Below, piece by piece: positions 1-9,186 of a stretch of DNA of 64,000 nucleotides. Positions within the stretch are counted from its first letter, which is position 1. Each line of letters starts with the position of its first letter. The stretch comes from Desulfosporosinus acidiphilus SJ4 (lineage in GTDB: Bacteria > Bacillota > Desulfitobacteriia > Desulfitobacteriales > Desulfitobacteriaceae): the NCBI RefSeq assembly GCF_000255115.2, contig NC_018068.1, positions 2,575,977-2,639,976 on the forward strand. Reading direction: 5' to 3'. The translations under genes were made by a program, and so were the position numbers. Below the pieces are notes generated by a model that was not told where the DNA came from, ran no database searches, and saw only the letters and a list, made by a program, of their open reading frames with translations.

Positions 1-284
1 TTAGTACCGTTTCAATTACCTATTTTCTTTGAAGAGAGTTTTATCCACTAGCATTGAGGTTACAAGTAAAACAAAATATTGTCACATTAGAATATCCTAA
101 ATGATTTCTGATCGTGGCGGTTGATCTTGAGGTTAATTCGCCCTTTCTTTTGCACATAAATTAGAATGTATCGACACAATACTAAAATGACTACTTTTGG
201 GTTTGATAAATCCAATCGAAGTCACTTTGAATTGCAATTGGGTCAGCTTATTAATCACAAATTCAATCTTAGGAGTGATCAAAA

Positions 285-1646
285 ATGTTAAATGAACTGT
301 TATTGCGAATGGCTAACCCTATTACAGACGGTCTATTTGAGAAGATAGTTACTGAGGACTACGCAAAAAGCCCTCTGGTAATGATGACAATCATGGAAAA
401 ACTTACATTAAGAGCTATTGCCGAGACTGGAATCAGGGCTGAAACCGGTAAAGCCCTAAAACGTCCTATGGGCAGTCCCTTACGACTTTCGCCTTGGGAA
501 AAACTACTCCTCAATCCCCGTCAACTATTTCAATTACCGACAGCGAAACAGTCAAATATCAAAACGCAAGTAACTATTGGGCCAAATGCTAAAAGACCCC
601 TTCAAATTGACCTGCCGATTCTTATTACAGGCATGTCTTATGGAGGTTCACTTAATCTTAAAATGAAAGAAGCTTTGGCAAAAGGAGCAGCACTAGCCGG
701 TACCGCCACAAACACAGGAGAATCGGCTGTTTCATCTGAAGAAAGGAAAGCTGCTAAATTTCTTGTTGGTCAGTATAATCGTGGCGGATGGTTAAATACT
801 CCGGAGCAACTCAAACAATTAGATGCGATTGAAGTACAACTAGGACAAGGCGCTTGGGGCGGCGCAGTCGAATCTTCAATGAAATATGAAGAAATGGACG
901 AACACTTACGTGAGTTGTGGCATGTCAAACCAGGTGAAACTTCTGGGAAGAAGGCAAGGTTTAAGGGGGTCAATTCTCCTGAGGAAATTATCAATTTAGT
1001 CAATCAACTCCAAAAAACGTATGAAGTACCTATTGGGATAAAAATCGCAGCTACTCATTTCATAGAACGTGAACTGGAGATAATCGGCCAGACCAAGGCT
1101 GATTTCATTGTGATTGATGGACAGGAAGGAGGGACCGCTGCCGCCGCCCTAACATTAGAGGATGATATGGGATTGCCAACTCTCTTTGGAATAAGCCGCA
1201 CAGTTGATTGGCTTAGAAAACAAGGAAAAAGGGAACAATTTTCTCTTATAGCCGCAGGGGGATTGCGGACTCCTGGAGAATTTCTCAAGGCTTTGGCTCT
1301 TGGTGCCGATGCAGTTTACATCGGTTCAATCGCGATTATCGCTTCCTTGCAAAGTCAAATGATTAAAGCATTGCCTGAGAATCCTGCTCCTCAATTAGCA
1401 CTCTATAACGGGAGCTTGGCTGATCAATTTGATGTTGATGAAGGAAGCAGGCATTTGGCTAACTTTTTCCAATCATGCAGAGAGGAAATGATTATGGCCC
1501 TCCAGGCAATGGGGAAAAATAATATTCGCGATTTGGGGAGAGAGGACTTAGTTTGTATTGATCGGGAAATAGCCGCCGCTTTAAAAATTGGTTATGCAGG
1601 AGAACCCGTATTCCGTAGGGGTACAGTTCATCTGGCAGCGAAGTAA
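285..1646 (+). CDS. FMN-binding glutamate synthase-family protein (GltB central/FMN domain only)
   Basis: The 453-residue protein matches the stand-alone FMN-binding domain of glutamate synthase large subunits. It lacks the N-terminal glutaminase domain and the C-terminal GXGXG repeat domain. Visible family segments are ITGMSYGGSLN (about residue 113), NTGESAVSSEER (about 143), IEVQLGQGAWGG (about 181), DFIVIDGQEGGTAAA (about 275) and LIAAGGLRTPGEFLKALALGADAVYIGS (split across about 325-350), which are the FMN phosphate-binding barrel strands. A good AGGAG site lies before the ATG (cttaggagtgatcaaaaATG). It is probably a cytosolic flavoprotein oxidoreductase; the true substrate is unknown, since such orphan domains are not proven glutamate synthases. 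No partner gene is adjacent. The 284 bases upstream show no gene. Confidence 0.85.
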   Translation: MLNELLLRMANPITDGLFEKIVTEDYAKSPLVMMTIMEKLTLRAIAETGIRAETGKALKRPMGSPLRLSPWEKLLLNPRQLFQLPTAKQSNIKTQVTIGPNAKRPLQIDLPILITGMSYGGSLNLKMKEALAKGAALAGTATNTGESAVSSEERKAAKFLVGQYNRGGWLNTPEQLKQLDAIEVQLGQGAWGGAVESSMKYEEMDEHLRELWHVKPGETSGKKARFKGVNSPEEIINLVNQLQKTYEVPIGIKIAATHFIERELEIIGQTKADFIVIDGQEGGTAAAALTLEDDMGLPTLFGISRTVDWLRKQGKREQFSLIAAGGLRTPGEFLKALALGADAVYIGSIAIIASLQSQMIKALPENPAPQLALYNGSLADQFDVDEGSRHLANFFQSCREEMIMALQAMGKNNIRDLGREDLVCIDREIAAALKIGYAGEPVFRRGTVHLAAK

Positions 1647-1676
1647 GAATTTCCGATAAGCATTTTATCTGGAGGA

Positions 1677-1889
1677 ATGAACCGTCATAACCGGGAGATC
1701 CTGGACTCGGTTGGTTACCCCGAGGCTTTCGACTATAACAAGATCGAGGTCATGACCGGGACTCTTTTGGAACGCCTGTTTGAGAAGGAGAGGCGCCTCA
1801 CCAAGCCAAAGCCATGGATTTGTCATTACATGTTTGACAACTCGACAGACCATAAAGGCTTTGCCGTCTTCTTTACGTTCCCGCGATGA
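1677..1889 (+). CDS. Small hypothetical protein (70 aa), doubtful
   Basis: A short ORF follows the flavoprotein gene by 30 bases. A GGAGG lies only one base before its ATG, which is too close for a good start, and its 3' end overlaps the 3' end of the convergent SGNH hydrolase gene by 17 bases. The product is charged and soluble (ERLFEKERRLTKPKPW) with no motif I recognise. It may be a remnant of a longer gene, because the composition looks coding but both ends look abrupt. Confidence 0.3.
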   Translation: MNRHNREILDSVGYPEAFDYNKIEVMTGTLLERLFEKERRLTKPKPWICHYMFDNSTDHKGFAVFFTFPR

Positions 1890-2685
1890 CGCTTTCAAGC
1901 GACTTGCGGATTCTGTCGGATAGAGCCAGATATCCGGCGGAATTAGGATGGAGGCCGTCGGGAGCGAGATATTTGCCGAGATTGAATTTCATCAAGTCAT
2001 CACTTGGAATGTAGATGGCTTTGTGATCGCTTTCGATGAGCAGCTCTGTGTTATAATTCCACTCTTGCCAAAGGCTGACCTCTTCCGCGGTGGTCGTTTT
2101 TTCATAGGGATTATAAAGACCGAGAAAAACGATATAGGCGTTAGGATTTGAACTTCGGAGAATCCTGAGCGCCTGTTTTAAGTTGCTGAGGTAACTGTCC
2201 TCTTTGATTTTGAATTCATCCTCTTGGGCCTGGGGATTTAAGGAGAGAATCGTTCTTAAATCATTGCCGCCGATGGAGAGCAAAATAAAATTCGCTCCCG
2301 CAACGGGTTTGTTCAGTCTCCCGTTCTGAAGCTGTCCTAGCAGTCCCTGGCTTTCCAACCCGTTTATTCCTGCATCAGTGACGAGGATATCTTTGGAAGT
2401 GTCAGTTTTAATTGCTTGTGGCAGATCAGCGGAGAAGCCTTTGCCTTTTTCATCACCGGTTCCCTTGGCGATAGAGTCACCAAGAATGAGGAGTTGGAGT
2501 GTATTGGTGTTCTTAAGCTCTGATTTGGCTGGGCTTCCTGAAGTTTGGGTCATGGCGACTTTTGCAGGCCGAAAGGGGCTATTTTCCGTTGTGACCTTGA
2601 GTGCTTGATAGAACCCTCCTGCCAATACGACAATACCGGCGATGGCTATTGTGAAAACGGAGTACCAGATCGTCTTCTTAAGCAT
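1873..2685 (-). CDS. SGNH/GDSL-type lipase or esterase, membrane-anchored or secreted
   Basis: This is an SGNH-fold hydrolase. Block I appears as ILGDSIAKGTGDEKGKG with the nucleophile Ser, block II Gly as AGINGLES, block III as LLSIGGNDLR and block V as APDGLHPNSAGY with the catalytic Asp-x-x-His. An N-terminal hydrophobic stretch after MLKKTIWY (about residues 5-23) is a signal peptide or membrane anchor, so it acts outside the membrane. I chose the ATG at 2685 (MLKKT) because agggaga lies about 8 bases upstream; the ORF can extend 8 codons further, to 2709, without a better site. It follows an ABC exporter pair on the same strand with 30 bases between, so it is probably their last operon gene. 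The substrate (lipid, acyl ester or glycan acetyl group) cannot be told. Confidence 0.85.
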   Translation of the reverse strand: MLKKTIWYSVFTIAIAGIVVLAGGFYQALKVTTENSPFRPAKVAMTQTSGSPAKSELKNTNTLQLLILGDSIAKGTGDEKGKGFSADLPQAIKTDTSKDILVTDAGINGLESQGLLGQLQNGRLNKPVAGANFILLSIGGNDLRTILSLNPQAQEDEFKIKEDSYLSNLKQALRILRSSNPNAYIVFLGLYNPYEKTTTAEEVSLWQEWNYNTELLIESDHKAIYIPSDDLMKFNLGKYLAPDGLHPNSAGYLALSDRIRKSLESVIAGT

Positions 2686-2715
2686 GCTAATTTCTCCCTG
2701 CATCTGCAATTTGGA

Positions 2716-3729
2716 CTAAACAAGGATGTCTTTTTTAGTAAAGTAAAGAAAACTAACGAAAGTTGCCACCAAGGCCCAGACGAAGAGCACCGTGACTGAG
2801 AAGAGCATGTTCATGCCATCAACCGGCTGGACCGCTCCTGACAAATAATCGGTAAGTCGCAGATTAACCATGAACAGGTAATGTGTAAGGGTCCAGTCGG
2901 AAAGAAAGAAGCTAATGAAATTCCCAGCGATAAGGGTGGCCAAGATAATCCCAATTGAAGCAGCCGTGCTCTTGACAAGGACAGAAATCATAAAGGAGAT
3001 GCTGCCCACAACGACGGCTACAAAGAAAGCCAAAGAGTAGACCATGAGAGAAAACTGCCACTCCTGAACATTGAAAACTCCGGAAGCGTCCAATTTCCCG
3101 GCCAGGACCTTAAACCCGGTTGCGACCGGCGCCATCCAGCCGCCAAAACCGAAGAAGAAGCCGGAGATAAGAGCGGATAGCAAAAAGGCACAGAAGACCA
3201 CTACCACTTCCAGAATGATCAAAGCCAGATATTTGCTTAGGAGGATTTTCCACCTGGGAACATTCCGAACAAGGAGAAGCTTAATCGTCCCGCTGGAGGA
3301 TTCTCCAGACACCATATCTGCGGCCAATATGACAACAAGCAAGGGCAGGAATAAGAAGATGGACTGTTCCATGAAAGTCGCCGTAAATTTTGCGGCGGAC
3401 TGATCCAAGGGGTTGATGTTGTTGTTGAGATCATATTGCAGCTGCTGCATTCTTACCGTTAGAGACGATTGGCTTTTAGCATCCATGTAGGGGCTGTCCA
3501 GCCTGCCTTTCATGTCAATCAACTGCTGTTCCGCCAGTTTGCGCCAGTCAACCGTTGCCGTAATCCCCATGCGCTGTGTGAGCTGCGCCTTGGTCCTTGC
3601 CAAAGTTCGGTTTTGACCATAGGCGAAGACGGAGATCAAGATAACCAAAATGATCAAGACAAACATAAGCCGCTTCTTAGCAATCATTTTAGTGACTTCG
3701 TTTTCAATCAGGCTAAACAATTTGATCAC
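2716..3729 (-). CDS. ABC-2 type transporter permease
   Basis: The 337-residue membrane protein belongs to the ABC-2 permease type. A first transmembrane helix is at about residues 20-37 (LMFVLIILVILISVFAYG), then a long extracytoplasmic stretch of about 70 residues, then further helices near 118-137, 165-190, 238-262, 266-285 and 310-330. It follows the ATPase with a 17-base overlap when read from the GTG at 3729, where AGAAGG abuts the start; the ATG of residue 15 (MIAKKRL) is an alternative. The two together form an exporter or membrane-modifying pump of the bacitracin/lantibiotic-resistance style. No substrate is indicated by the neighbours except the downstream SGNH hydrolase. Confidence 0.85.
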   Translation of the reverse strand: MIKLFSLIENEVTKMIAKKRLMFVLIILVILISVFAYGQNRTLARTKAQLTQRMGITATVDWRKLAEQQLIDMKGRLDSPYMDAKSQSSLTVRMQQLQYDLNNNINPLDQSAAKFTATFMEQSIFLFLPLLVVILAADMVSGESSSGTIKLLLVRNVPRWKILLSKYLALIILEVVVVFCAFLLSALISGFFFGFGGWMAPVATGFKVLAGKLDASGVFNVQEWQFSLMVYSLAFFVAVVVGSISFMISVLVKSTAASIGIILATLIAGNFISFFLSDWTLTHYLFMVNLRLTDYLSGAVQPVDGMNMLFSVTVLFVWALVATFVSFLYFTKKDILV

Positions 3730-4630
3730 CTTCTGTAAGGCCGAGGAACAGCTCTTCGAGAGTATTCTGCTTTGATGAGCAGTAGGTAAGTTCCAGGCCT
3801 TCTTTTATTAAGAGTTCATTAATCTCGGCAAGGGATGGTTCGCCGAGACGGGCGCTGACAGTGTTCTTTTTCAATTGAACCGCCTTGATGTTCCAATGTT
3901 CATCAAGGAGTGCGATCGCTTTTTGTGGATCATTCAGCTGCCACTCGATCTTGTCCTCGTGAAGGAGTTCCTGGACTGCGCCGGTTTTGATGACTGTTCC
4001 TTGCTTAATAATTGAGACCGTATCGCAGATTTCCTGTATTTCCAAGAGCAGATGACTGGAGACAAAGACCGTCATGCTCTCTTCGTAAGCAAGTCTGCGG
4101 ATCAGATTTCTGAACTCCGTGATGCCGGCCGGATCCAACCCGTTTGTGGGTTCGTCAAGAATTAAGAGTTTAGGTCGGGAAAGCAGGGCCTGAGCAATGC
4201 CCAAACGTTGGCGCATGCCTAGAGAATAGGTGCTGATTTTGTCATTGATCCGATGTTGGAGTCCAACCATCTCCACCGCATCGCGGACACGCTGCTTGCC
4301 TATTGTTTTGTTCATGGCGGCATATTGAAGCAAATTTTCCATCCCGGTCAAGTATTTGTACATATCAGGGCTTTCAATGATACATCCGACGTTGGACATT
4401 GCTTTAACAAAATCGTGGGCGACAGAATGGCCACAGATCGTCACAGAACCCTCCGTCGGTCGGATCAAGCCAACAATCATGCGGATTGTCGTCGTCTTCC
4501 CGGCACCATTCGGCCCGAGAAAACCAAAGATTTGAGAAGGATAAAGGGTGAGATCAATATGTTTTATGATCTCTTTTCCCTTGATAGTTTTTTTTATGTT
4601 TTTCAATTCCAGTACCGGAGTTTGTTGCAT
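3713..4630 (-). CDS. ABC transporter ATP-binding protein
   Basis: The 305-residue ATPase has all the nucleotide-binding motifs: Walker A GPNGAGKTTT (about residue 38), signature LGMRQRLGIAQALL (about 137), Walker B LLILDEPTNGLDP (about 157) and the switch His in VSSHLLLEIQEI (about 190). The C-terminal 80 residues form the extension common in BcrA-like, DRI-type ATPases. agagga lies 8 bases before the ATG. It is the first gene of a three-gene minus-strand unit (ATPase, permease, SGNH hydrolase). The 240 bases between it and the next gene upstream hold no convincing gene. Confidence 0.92.
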   Translation of the reverse strand: MQQTPVLELKNIKKTIKGKEIIKHIDLTLYPSQIFGFLGPNGAGKTTTIRMIVGLIRPTEGSVTICGHSVAHDFVKAMSNVGCIIESPDMYKYLTGMENLLQYAAMNKTIGKQRVRDAVEMVGLQHRINDKISTYSLGMRQRLGIAQALLSRPKLLILDEPTNGLDPAGITEFRNLIRRLAYEESMTVFVSSHLLLEIQEICDTVSIIKQGTVIKTGAVQELLHEDKIEWQLNDPQKAIALLDEHWNIKAVQLKKNTVSARLGEPSLAEINELLIKEGLELTYCSSKQNTLEELFLGLTEGDQIV

Positions 4631-4870
4631 TCTTTTTTCCTCTTTACATTTTCACTCGAAATAACTATGCATTTTCGGACTAATTCGTGCGACTGGGGCG
4701 GAGAATACTCTTATATACTAATTCTTATGGTATCAATAAGCAACTCATTGCAGGGAAATATTAAAGAGGAAATAGCCGCCGAGCATCACAAACCAGAGGT
4801 TTTGAGGAAGCTAGTAAAAGATGATGGAGACCTTATTTGTAGGAAATTATCAGCGAACAAGTTGGTGTTG

Positions 4871-5817
4871 TTACAAACGCAGGAGTAGTTCAGCATTGCC
4901 ATGAGCGATTTTTTCCCTATCAGTGGCGCTGACAGGCAGCTGAGAAAGGAAAGCTCGCCCTTTTTCCATTGAGCCGTAAGGATAGTCTGCCGAGAACATG
5001 ATGCGGTCGCTGCCGACTTCCGACAACAGATTCAGGAAAGCAGCGTTAAAATTGAAACCACTAAACGTGTAATGGACATTCTCTCTTAGGTAGGCTGCCA
5101 TAGGGCGCTGTAATTAGTTAGATTCGGCTGCAGAACTTGATCGATCCTTGGCATCATGAAAGGCAGAGCTTCGCCCAAGTGGCCTATAATGATCTGCAGC
5201 TTGGGATAGCGGTCGAATACTCCGCTGAGAATAAGACGCAGGATATGGACAGCAGTTTCGATATGCCATCCCCAGCCTGCCGACGAAAGTATACGGGTTA
5301 CCTCAGATGAGAAGTTGCCTGTATAGTAGGCGTCGATTACCGGCTGCGGCGGTGGCGCTGGATGCAGGTAAATGGGTACCTGGAGCGTTTCTGCCCGTTC
5401 CATGATGGGCCAAAAGAAACTGTCGTCCAGATAGCGGCCCTGTATGTGACCATTGATCACCGCACCTTTGAAACTATATTGGCAAACCATACGTTCCAGT
5501 TCATCGGCAGCGAGGTCGGGAGCAGCTGCCGGCAGGGCTGCAAAGCCCGCAAAACGGCTGGGATGACGTTCTATCGCCGCTGCCAGAAGGTCATTGGCGC
5601 TGCCGGAGATTTTCAACGCCTCCTCCGCCGTTAACGACTCAGTACCGGGAGAGGTCAGCGAGAGCACCTGCATGTCGATACCGGCGGCGTCCATTTCAGC
5701 GATTCGACGTTCGTCTAGGTCGCACAGTTGCTCATCTTTGTTATGAAAGGATTGTCTGCCAAATCTGTCAATATATCCCTGAAAAGTAAAATGCTCTTCA
5801 AGAGTAATAATGCGCAT
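4871..5817 (-). pseudogene. Amidohydrolase 2 / ACMSD-like metal-dependent hydrolase, broken by one frameshift
   Basis: Residues 1-235 of the first part (MRIITLEEHF...) and the 76 residues of a second frame (AAYLRENVHYTFSGF...) together make one amidohydrolase-2 TIM barrel of about 320 residues. The first part has EEHF at the N-terminus, YLHPAPPP with a metal His, IIIGHLGEALPF, and the second has MFSADYPYGSME with the catalytic Asp. Reading in the minus direction, the frame changes near 5105-5115: a single extra base before TACAG would give LQRPMAAYL and rejoin the frames. This is either a real loss of function or a sequencing error. gggaggtaata before the ATG is a strong ribosome binding site. 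A MerR regulator is divergent 250 bases away and probably controls it. The family includes decarboxylases and hydrolases of aromatic acids; the substrate is unknown. Confidence 0.85.
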
Positions 5818-6067
5818 TATTATTACCTCCCTTAATTTATCTGATAAATATTCTTCATCTTTCCGGCTCGCCAGGGGAGTTTCTTCCTGACTCTAACTGC
5901 TCTTCTACATATAGATACTATTGATTTTTCAAATCTTCCTCAATCCAGCGCAAAAGATACTACGGGGGGAGAAGATACTTTACTTCGCCTCCTTTTCTTG
6001 ATATGTTTACTTTATCGCCTTCGAGTAACTCGAAGTCAAGCGTTTTTACAGAGAAGAGGCAGAGTAA

Positions 6068-6454
6068 TTGTACACAGTCAAAGAAATAGCTCAAAAAACT
6101 AATCTCACAGAGCATACAATCAGATACTATACTGACAAGGGCTTGGTACCGAACATACATCGTGACAACTATAATCATCGCATATTTGACGAGGAATCTC
6201 TTAATTGGCTGATCAGGGTGAAGTATCTCAAGGATTGCGGTATGTCAATAAAGGATATCAAACACTTTGTTGATCTATACCTAGAAGGAGATTCTTCAAT
6301 TCCTCTCCGTTATGAAATTATTTTAAAATACAAGGAGATTGCACGGGAGCAATTGGAGGAGGCAACGAGAAGAGTTGAATTTATGGAAGAAAAGGCGAAA
6401 CGCTATCATAAAGTCATAAATCAAGTGATTTCGGATGATTCAAATCCAAGGTAG
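6068..6454 (+). CDS. MerR-family transcriptional regulator
   Basis: This is a 128-residue DNA-binding regulator. The winged helix-turn-helix is at residues 1-70 (YTVKEIAQKTNLTEHTIRYY, then YNHRIFDEESLNWL and LKDCGMSIKDIKHFVDL), followed by a coiled-coil dimerisation helix (about 85-118, EEATRRVEFMEEKAKRY). There is no Cys-rich metal site at the C-terminus, so it is probably of the short effector-independent or small-ligand type. The start is TTG at 6068, with agagg about 10 bases before. It is divergent from the frameshifted amidohydrolase, the usual arrangement for a MerR protein and its target; the shared gap is 5818-6067. Confidence 0.85.
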   Translation: MYTVKEIAQKTNLTEHTIRYYTDKGLVPNIHRDNYNHRIFDEESLNWLIRVKYLKDCGMSIKDIKHFVDLYLEGDSSIPLRYEIILKYKEIAREQLEEATRRVEFMEEKAKRYHKVINQVISDDSNPR

Positions 6455-6528
6455 CTACAACCCATCACATTGCCAGGGGGCTGGCCCGGAAATACTTCTT
6501 CTATAAAAGTGTTACATCGGAGGATTAT

Positions 6529-7092
6529 ATGGCTAACACTGCAATTACGCAAACGGCACTTGCTAATTCGTTAAAAAAGCTTATGTTGTCCCACTCTATT
6601 AACCAGATTCATGTCAGGATGATTACTGATGATTGTGGATTTACAAGGCATACATTCTACAATCATTTTCACGATGTGTATGAACTGCTGGGCTGGATCT
6701 TTAGCCGTGAAGTAATCGACGGTGTTGATCAATACTGCACGCTCGACCAATGGCAGCAAGGTCTGCAGTTGATCTTAGAATATACGGCAGACAATCGCAT
6801 GATCTGCCTTAACACTTACCGTTCCTTGGGAAGAGACCATTTAGAAGCATTTCTGCAACGTGTGTTTTATCGATTTTTGTTCAGGATAATAGAAGATATT
6901 TCTAAAAGCATGGTGTTGGCTGAAGAGATTAAGCTTGAATGTTGTGAATTTTATTCAAATGCCCTCATGGGTGTGTTTATTTCCTGGCTAAAGAGGGATT
7001 TACGGGAAACTCCTGAGCAAATGTTAAAGCAAATCGATCAAATGATGAGTGGGAACATTGTAAATACATTAAAAAAATTCGATAGAAGCTGA
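6529..7092 (+). CDS. TetR/AcrR-family regulator (DhaS-like C-terminal domain)
   Basis: The 187-residue protein has a TetR-type helix-turn-helix at about residues 10-55 (TALANSLKKLMLSHSINQI, DDCGFTRHTFYNHFHDVYEL). Its C-terminal region, ending SNALMGVFISWLKRDLRETPEQM, resembles the regulatory domain found in DhaS-like regulators. The ribosome binding site is catcggaggattatATG. It is transcribed toward the oleate hydratase gene 160 bases downstream, so a fatty-acid- or membrane-stress-responsive control of that gene is likely. I see no clear palindromic operator in the 160-base gap. Confidence 0.82.
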   Translation: MANTAITQTALANSLKKLMLSHSINQIHVRMITDDCGFTRHTFYNHFHDVYELLGWIFSREVIDGVDQYCTLDQWQQGLQLILEYTADNRMICLNTYRSLGRDHLEAFLQRVFYRFLFRIIEDISKSMVLAEEIKLECCEFYSNALMGVFISWLKRDLRETPEQMLKQIDQMMSGNIVNTLKKFDRS

Positions 7093-7253
7093 AATTACAC
7101 AATTTCTATAATGTGTGTAATTATTGCACACGTATCCCGTTTTGTTCATTGAGCACTCTTTTGATTTGTACTATCTTTTTTATAGCAAGACTTTCGGATC
7201 GGTTAAGTAAGTCTGCATCCAAAGATATCTTGCGTGAAAGGAGAGTGCTTTTT

Positions 7254-8942
7254 ATGTATAACTATGAAAGAATCAATCCAAAGGCTCCAAAGAACATTGA
7301 AAAAAGGCATGCTTACCTTATCGGAGGCGGAATCGGTTCTCTCTCTGCGGCAGCATTTCTGATTCATGATGCCCATATGCCGGGAGAAAATATTCATATA
7401 TTGGAATCACTGGATCGTCTCGGAGGGTCAATGGATGGTGCAGGAACGGCTGAAAAGGGGTATACTGCACGCGGGGGACGCGAAATCGAATCGCATTTTG
7501 AGTGTTTCAGCGAACTGTTTAGTTTTATTCCCTCGCTTTCCGACCCGAAGGTCAGTGTACTTGATGAATTTCATCAACTAAATATCGATGAGCCGATTGA
7601 ATCCCACTGCCGTTTGGTAGAGAAGCAGGGTACTCCGGCGGATTTCTCTTCTTTCGGTCTCAGCACAAAAAATGCTCTGGAATTGGCGAAGCTTCACATG
7701 CTGACAGAAGAGGCGCTGGGAGCAACTACCATTGAACAATACTTTACTCCCGAATTTTTCAAGACTAACTTCTGGTATTTTTGGGTTACAATGTTTGCCT
7801 TTGAGCCGTGGCACAGTGTCGTTGAAGTTAAACGATACATGGAACGTTTCATGCACCTGATTGATGGAATGAACCGATTGAAAGGCATCCTGCACACGGA
7901 TTATAACCAGTACGATTCACTAATTTTGCCATTAATTACATGGCTGAAACAGAACGGGGTGCAGTTTGCATACGGCTATACAGTAACCGACATTGATTTC
8001 GATTTTTCCAACGATACGAAGACTGCAACCGGCGTCCATTATTCCAAGGACGGTAAAACCGGCAAGATTTCAGTCACCGAAGATGATCTTGTTCTCTTCA
8101 CAAACGGTTCAATGACTCAGAATACTGAGCGTGGGGATTTCAATACTCCCGCTCCGCTTAACCGATCGGACGATAAGGGCTGCTTTTCCGTTTGGGAGAA
8201 AATAGCCGTAAAGTCACCGGATTTCGGTCATCCGGAAGCATTCTGTTCAAATATTGACAAAACAAAGTGGATGAGCTTTACAATAACCTTAAAAGACGAT
8301 GATATCGTGTTCCCGCATATTCTGAATTTGACAGGTGACAAACCGGGTATGGGGGGGCTGGTTACAATCAAGGATTCCAGCTGGCTGATGAGCTGGGTTG
8401 TGCCAAAACATCCGCATTTTATCGGTCAACCTGACAATGTTAAGGTTCTATGGGCATATGCACTAAACATGGATGTACCAGGTGACTATATCAGGAAAAC
8501 TTATTCCGAGTGTACCGGACGTGAGATGTTTGAGGAACTGCTTTATCACATGGGACTCAAAGACAGTATTTCCGAAATTTTGTCGCACACGGTCAATGTT
8601 ATTCCGGCAATGATGCCTTATATCACGTCTCAGTTTATGCCGCGTGTGGCAGGCGACAGGCCGAATGTGATTCCATCAGGCAGTAGGAATTTCGGTTTCC
8701 TCGGACAGTTTGCGGAAATTCCGCATGATTGTGTATTCACCGTTGAATACTCGGTCCGCAGTGCAATGATGGCCGTATATGGGCTGCTTGGCTTAGAAAA
8801 ACCTGTCGAACCGGTTTACCCCGGATGGTATGATCTACGGGTACTAACCAAAGCGGCAAAGACCTGTCTTGGTGTGAGTTCGCTTAAAGATATCCCTCTT
8901 GGGCTTCTTTTAAAGAACCTTGAAATCGGAAATTTGTTATAG
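7254..8942 (+). CDS. ohyA: Oleate hydratase (myosin-cross-reactive antigen family)
   Basis: This 562-residue flavoenzyme adds water to the cis-9 double bond of unsaturated fatty acids, giving 10-hydroxy acids. The FAD-binding motif is YLIGGGIGSLSAAAFLI (about residue 20), followed by HILESLDRLGGSMDG. Later family segments include FWVTMFAFEPWHSVVE, YDSLILPLITWLKQNGV, GDKPGMGGLVTIKDSSW and FGFLGQFAEIPHDCVFTVEYSVR near the C-terminus. I chose the ATG at 7254 because gaaaggagagtg lies 8-9 bases upstream; the open frame extends 47 codons further (to 7113) through hydrophobic sequence with no ribosome site. A TetR regulator precedes it. Its known role in other Firmicutes is detoxification of host or environmental fatty acids. 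Confidence 0.93.
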   Translation: MYNYERINPKAPKNIEKRHAYLIGGGIGSLSAAAFLIHDAHMPGENIHILESLDRLGGSMDGAGTAEKGYTARGGREIESHFECFSELFSFIPSLSDPKVSVLDEFHQLNIDEPIESHCRLVEKQGTPADFSSFGLSTKNALELAKLHMLTEEALGATTIEQYFTPEFFKTNFWYFWVTMFAFEPWHSVVEVKRYMERFMHLIDGMNRLKGILHTDYNQYDSLILPLITWLKQNGVQFAYGYTVTDIDFDFSNDTKTATGVHYSKDGKTGKISVTEDDLVLFTNGSMTQNTERGDFNTPAPLNRSDDKGCFSVWEKIAVKSPDFGHPEAFCSNIDKTKWMSFTITLKDDDIVFPHILNLTGDKPGMGGLVTIKDSSWLMSWVVPKHPHFIGQPDNVKVLWAYALNMDVPGDYIRKTYSECTGREMFEELLYHMGLKDSISEILSHTVNVIPAMMPYITSQFMPRVAGDRPNVIPSGSRNFGFLGQFAEIPHDCVFTVEYSVRSAMMAVYGLLGLEKPVEPVYPGWYDLRVLTKAAKTCLGVSSLKDIPLGLLLKNLEIGNLL

Positions 8943-8962
8943 AATCCAATTTCCGATTTCAA
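8920..8962 (+). terminator. Perfect hairpin across the ohyA stop codon
   Basis: TTGAAATCGGAAATT (8920-8934) is an exact 15-base inverted repeat of 8948-8962, with a 13-base loop. The stop codon of ohyA lies in the loop. There is no T-run, so it may act as an mRNA-stabilising 3' structure or a weak terminator. Confidence 0.6.
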
Positions 8963-9080
8963 AATGCATATGATTCCTCGCTCTAACTAGTGTATTAATT
9001 TCATAATATCCTTGGAATCTCTTGACACCCGCTGAACGACTCAATGATGAAACAGTAGAAAGAAATAGAAGACTATACAA

Positions 9081-9119
9081 AGAGGGCACTTGCAATGATT
9101 GATGCAGTGTCCTCTTTAT
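9081..9119 (+). terminator. Hairpin upstream of the DUF3231 pair
   Basis: GAGGGCACTTGCA and TGCAGTGTCCTC form a stem with one mismatch, followed by TTTATATAT. It lies 70 bases before the first DUF3231 gene, so it could be the terminator of the preceding unit or a leader attenuator. Confidence 0.5.
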
Positions 9120-9186
9120 ATATAAGTATAAATGATAAGAATCGGGTAACAATAAGATGAAGAGGATATAAAAGGGAGTATAAAAA

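Noticed and set aside
4253-4888. Plus-strand ORF of 211 codons across the ABC ATPase start
   Set aside because: Most of it is antisense to the clear ATPase gene, it has no ribosome site, and its tail shows no family pattern.
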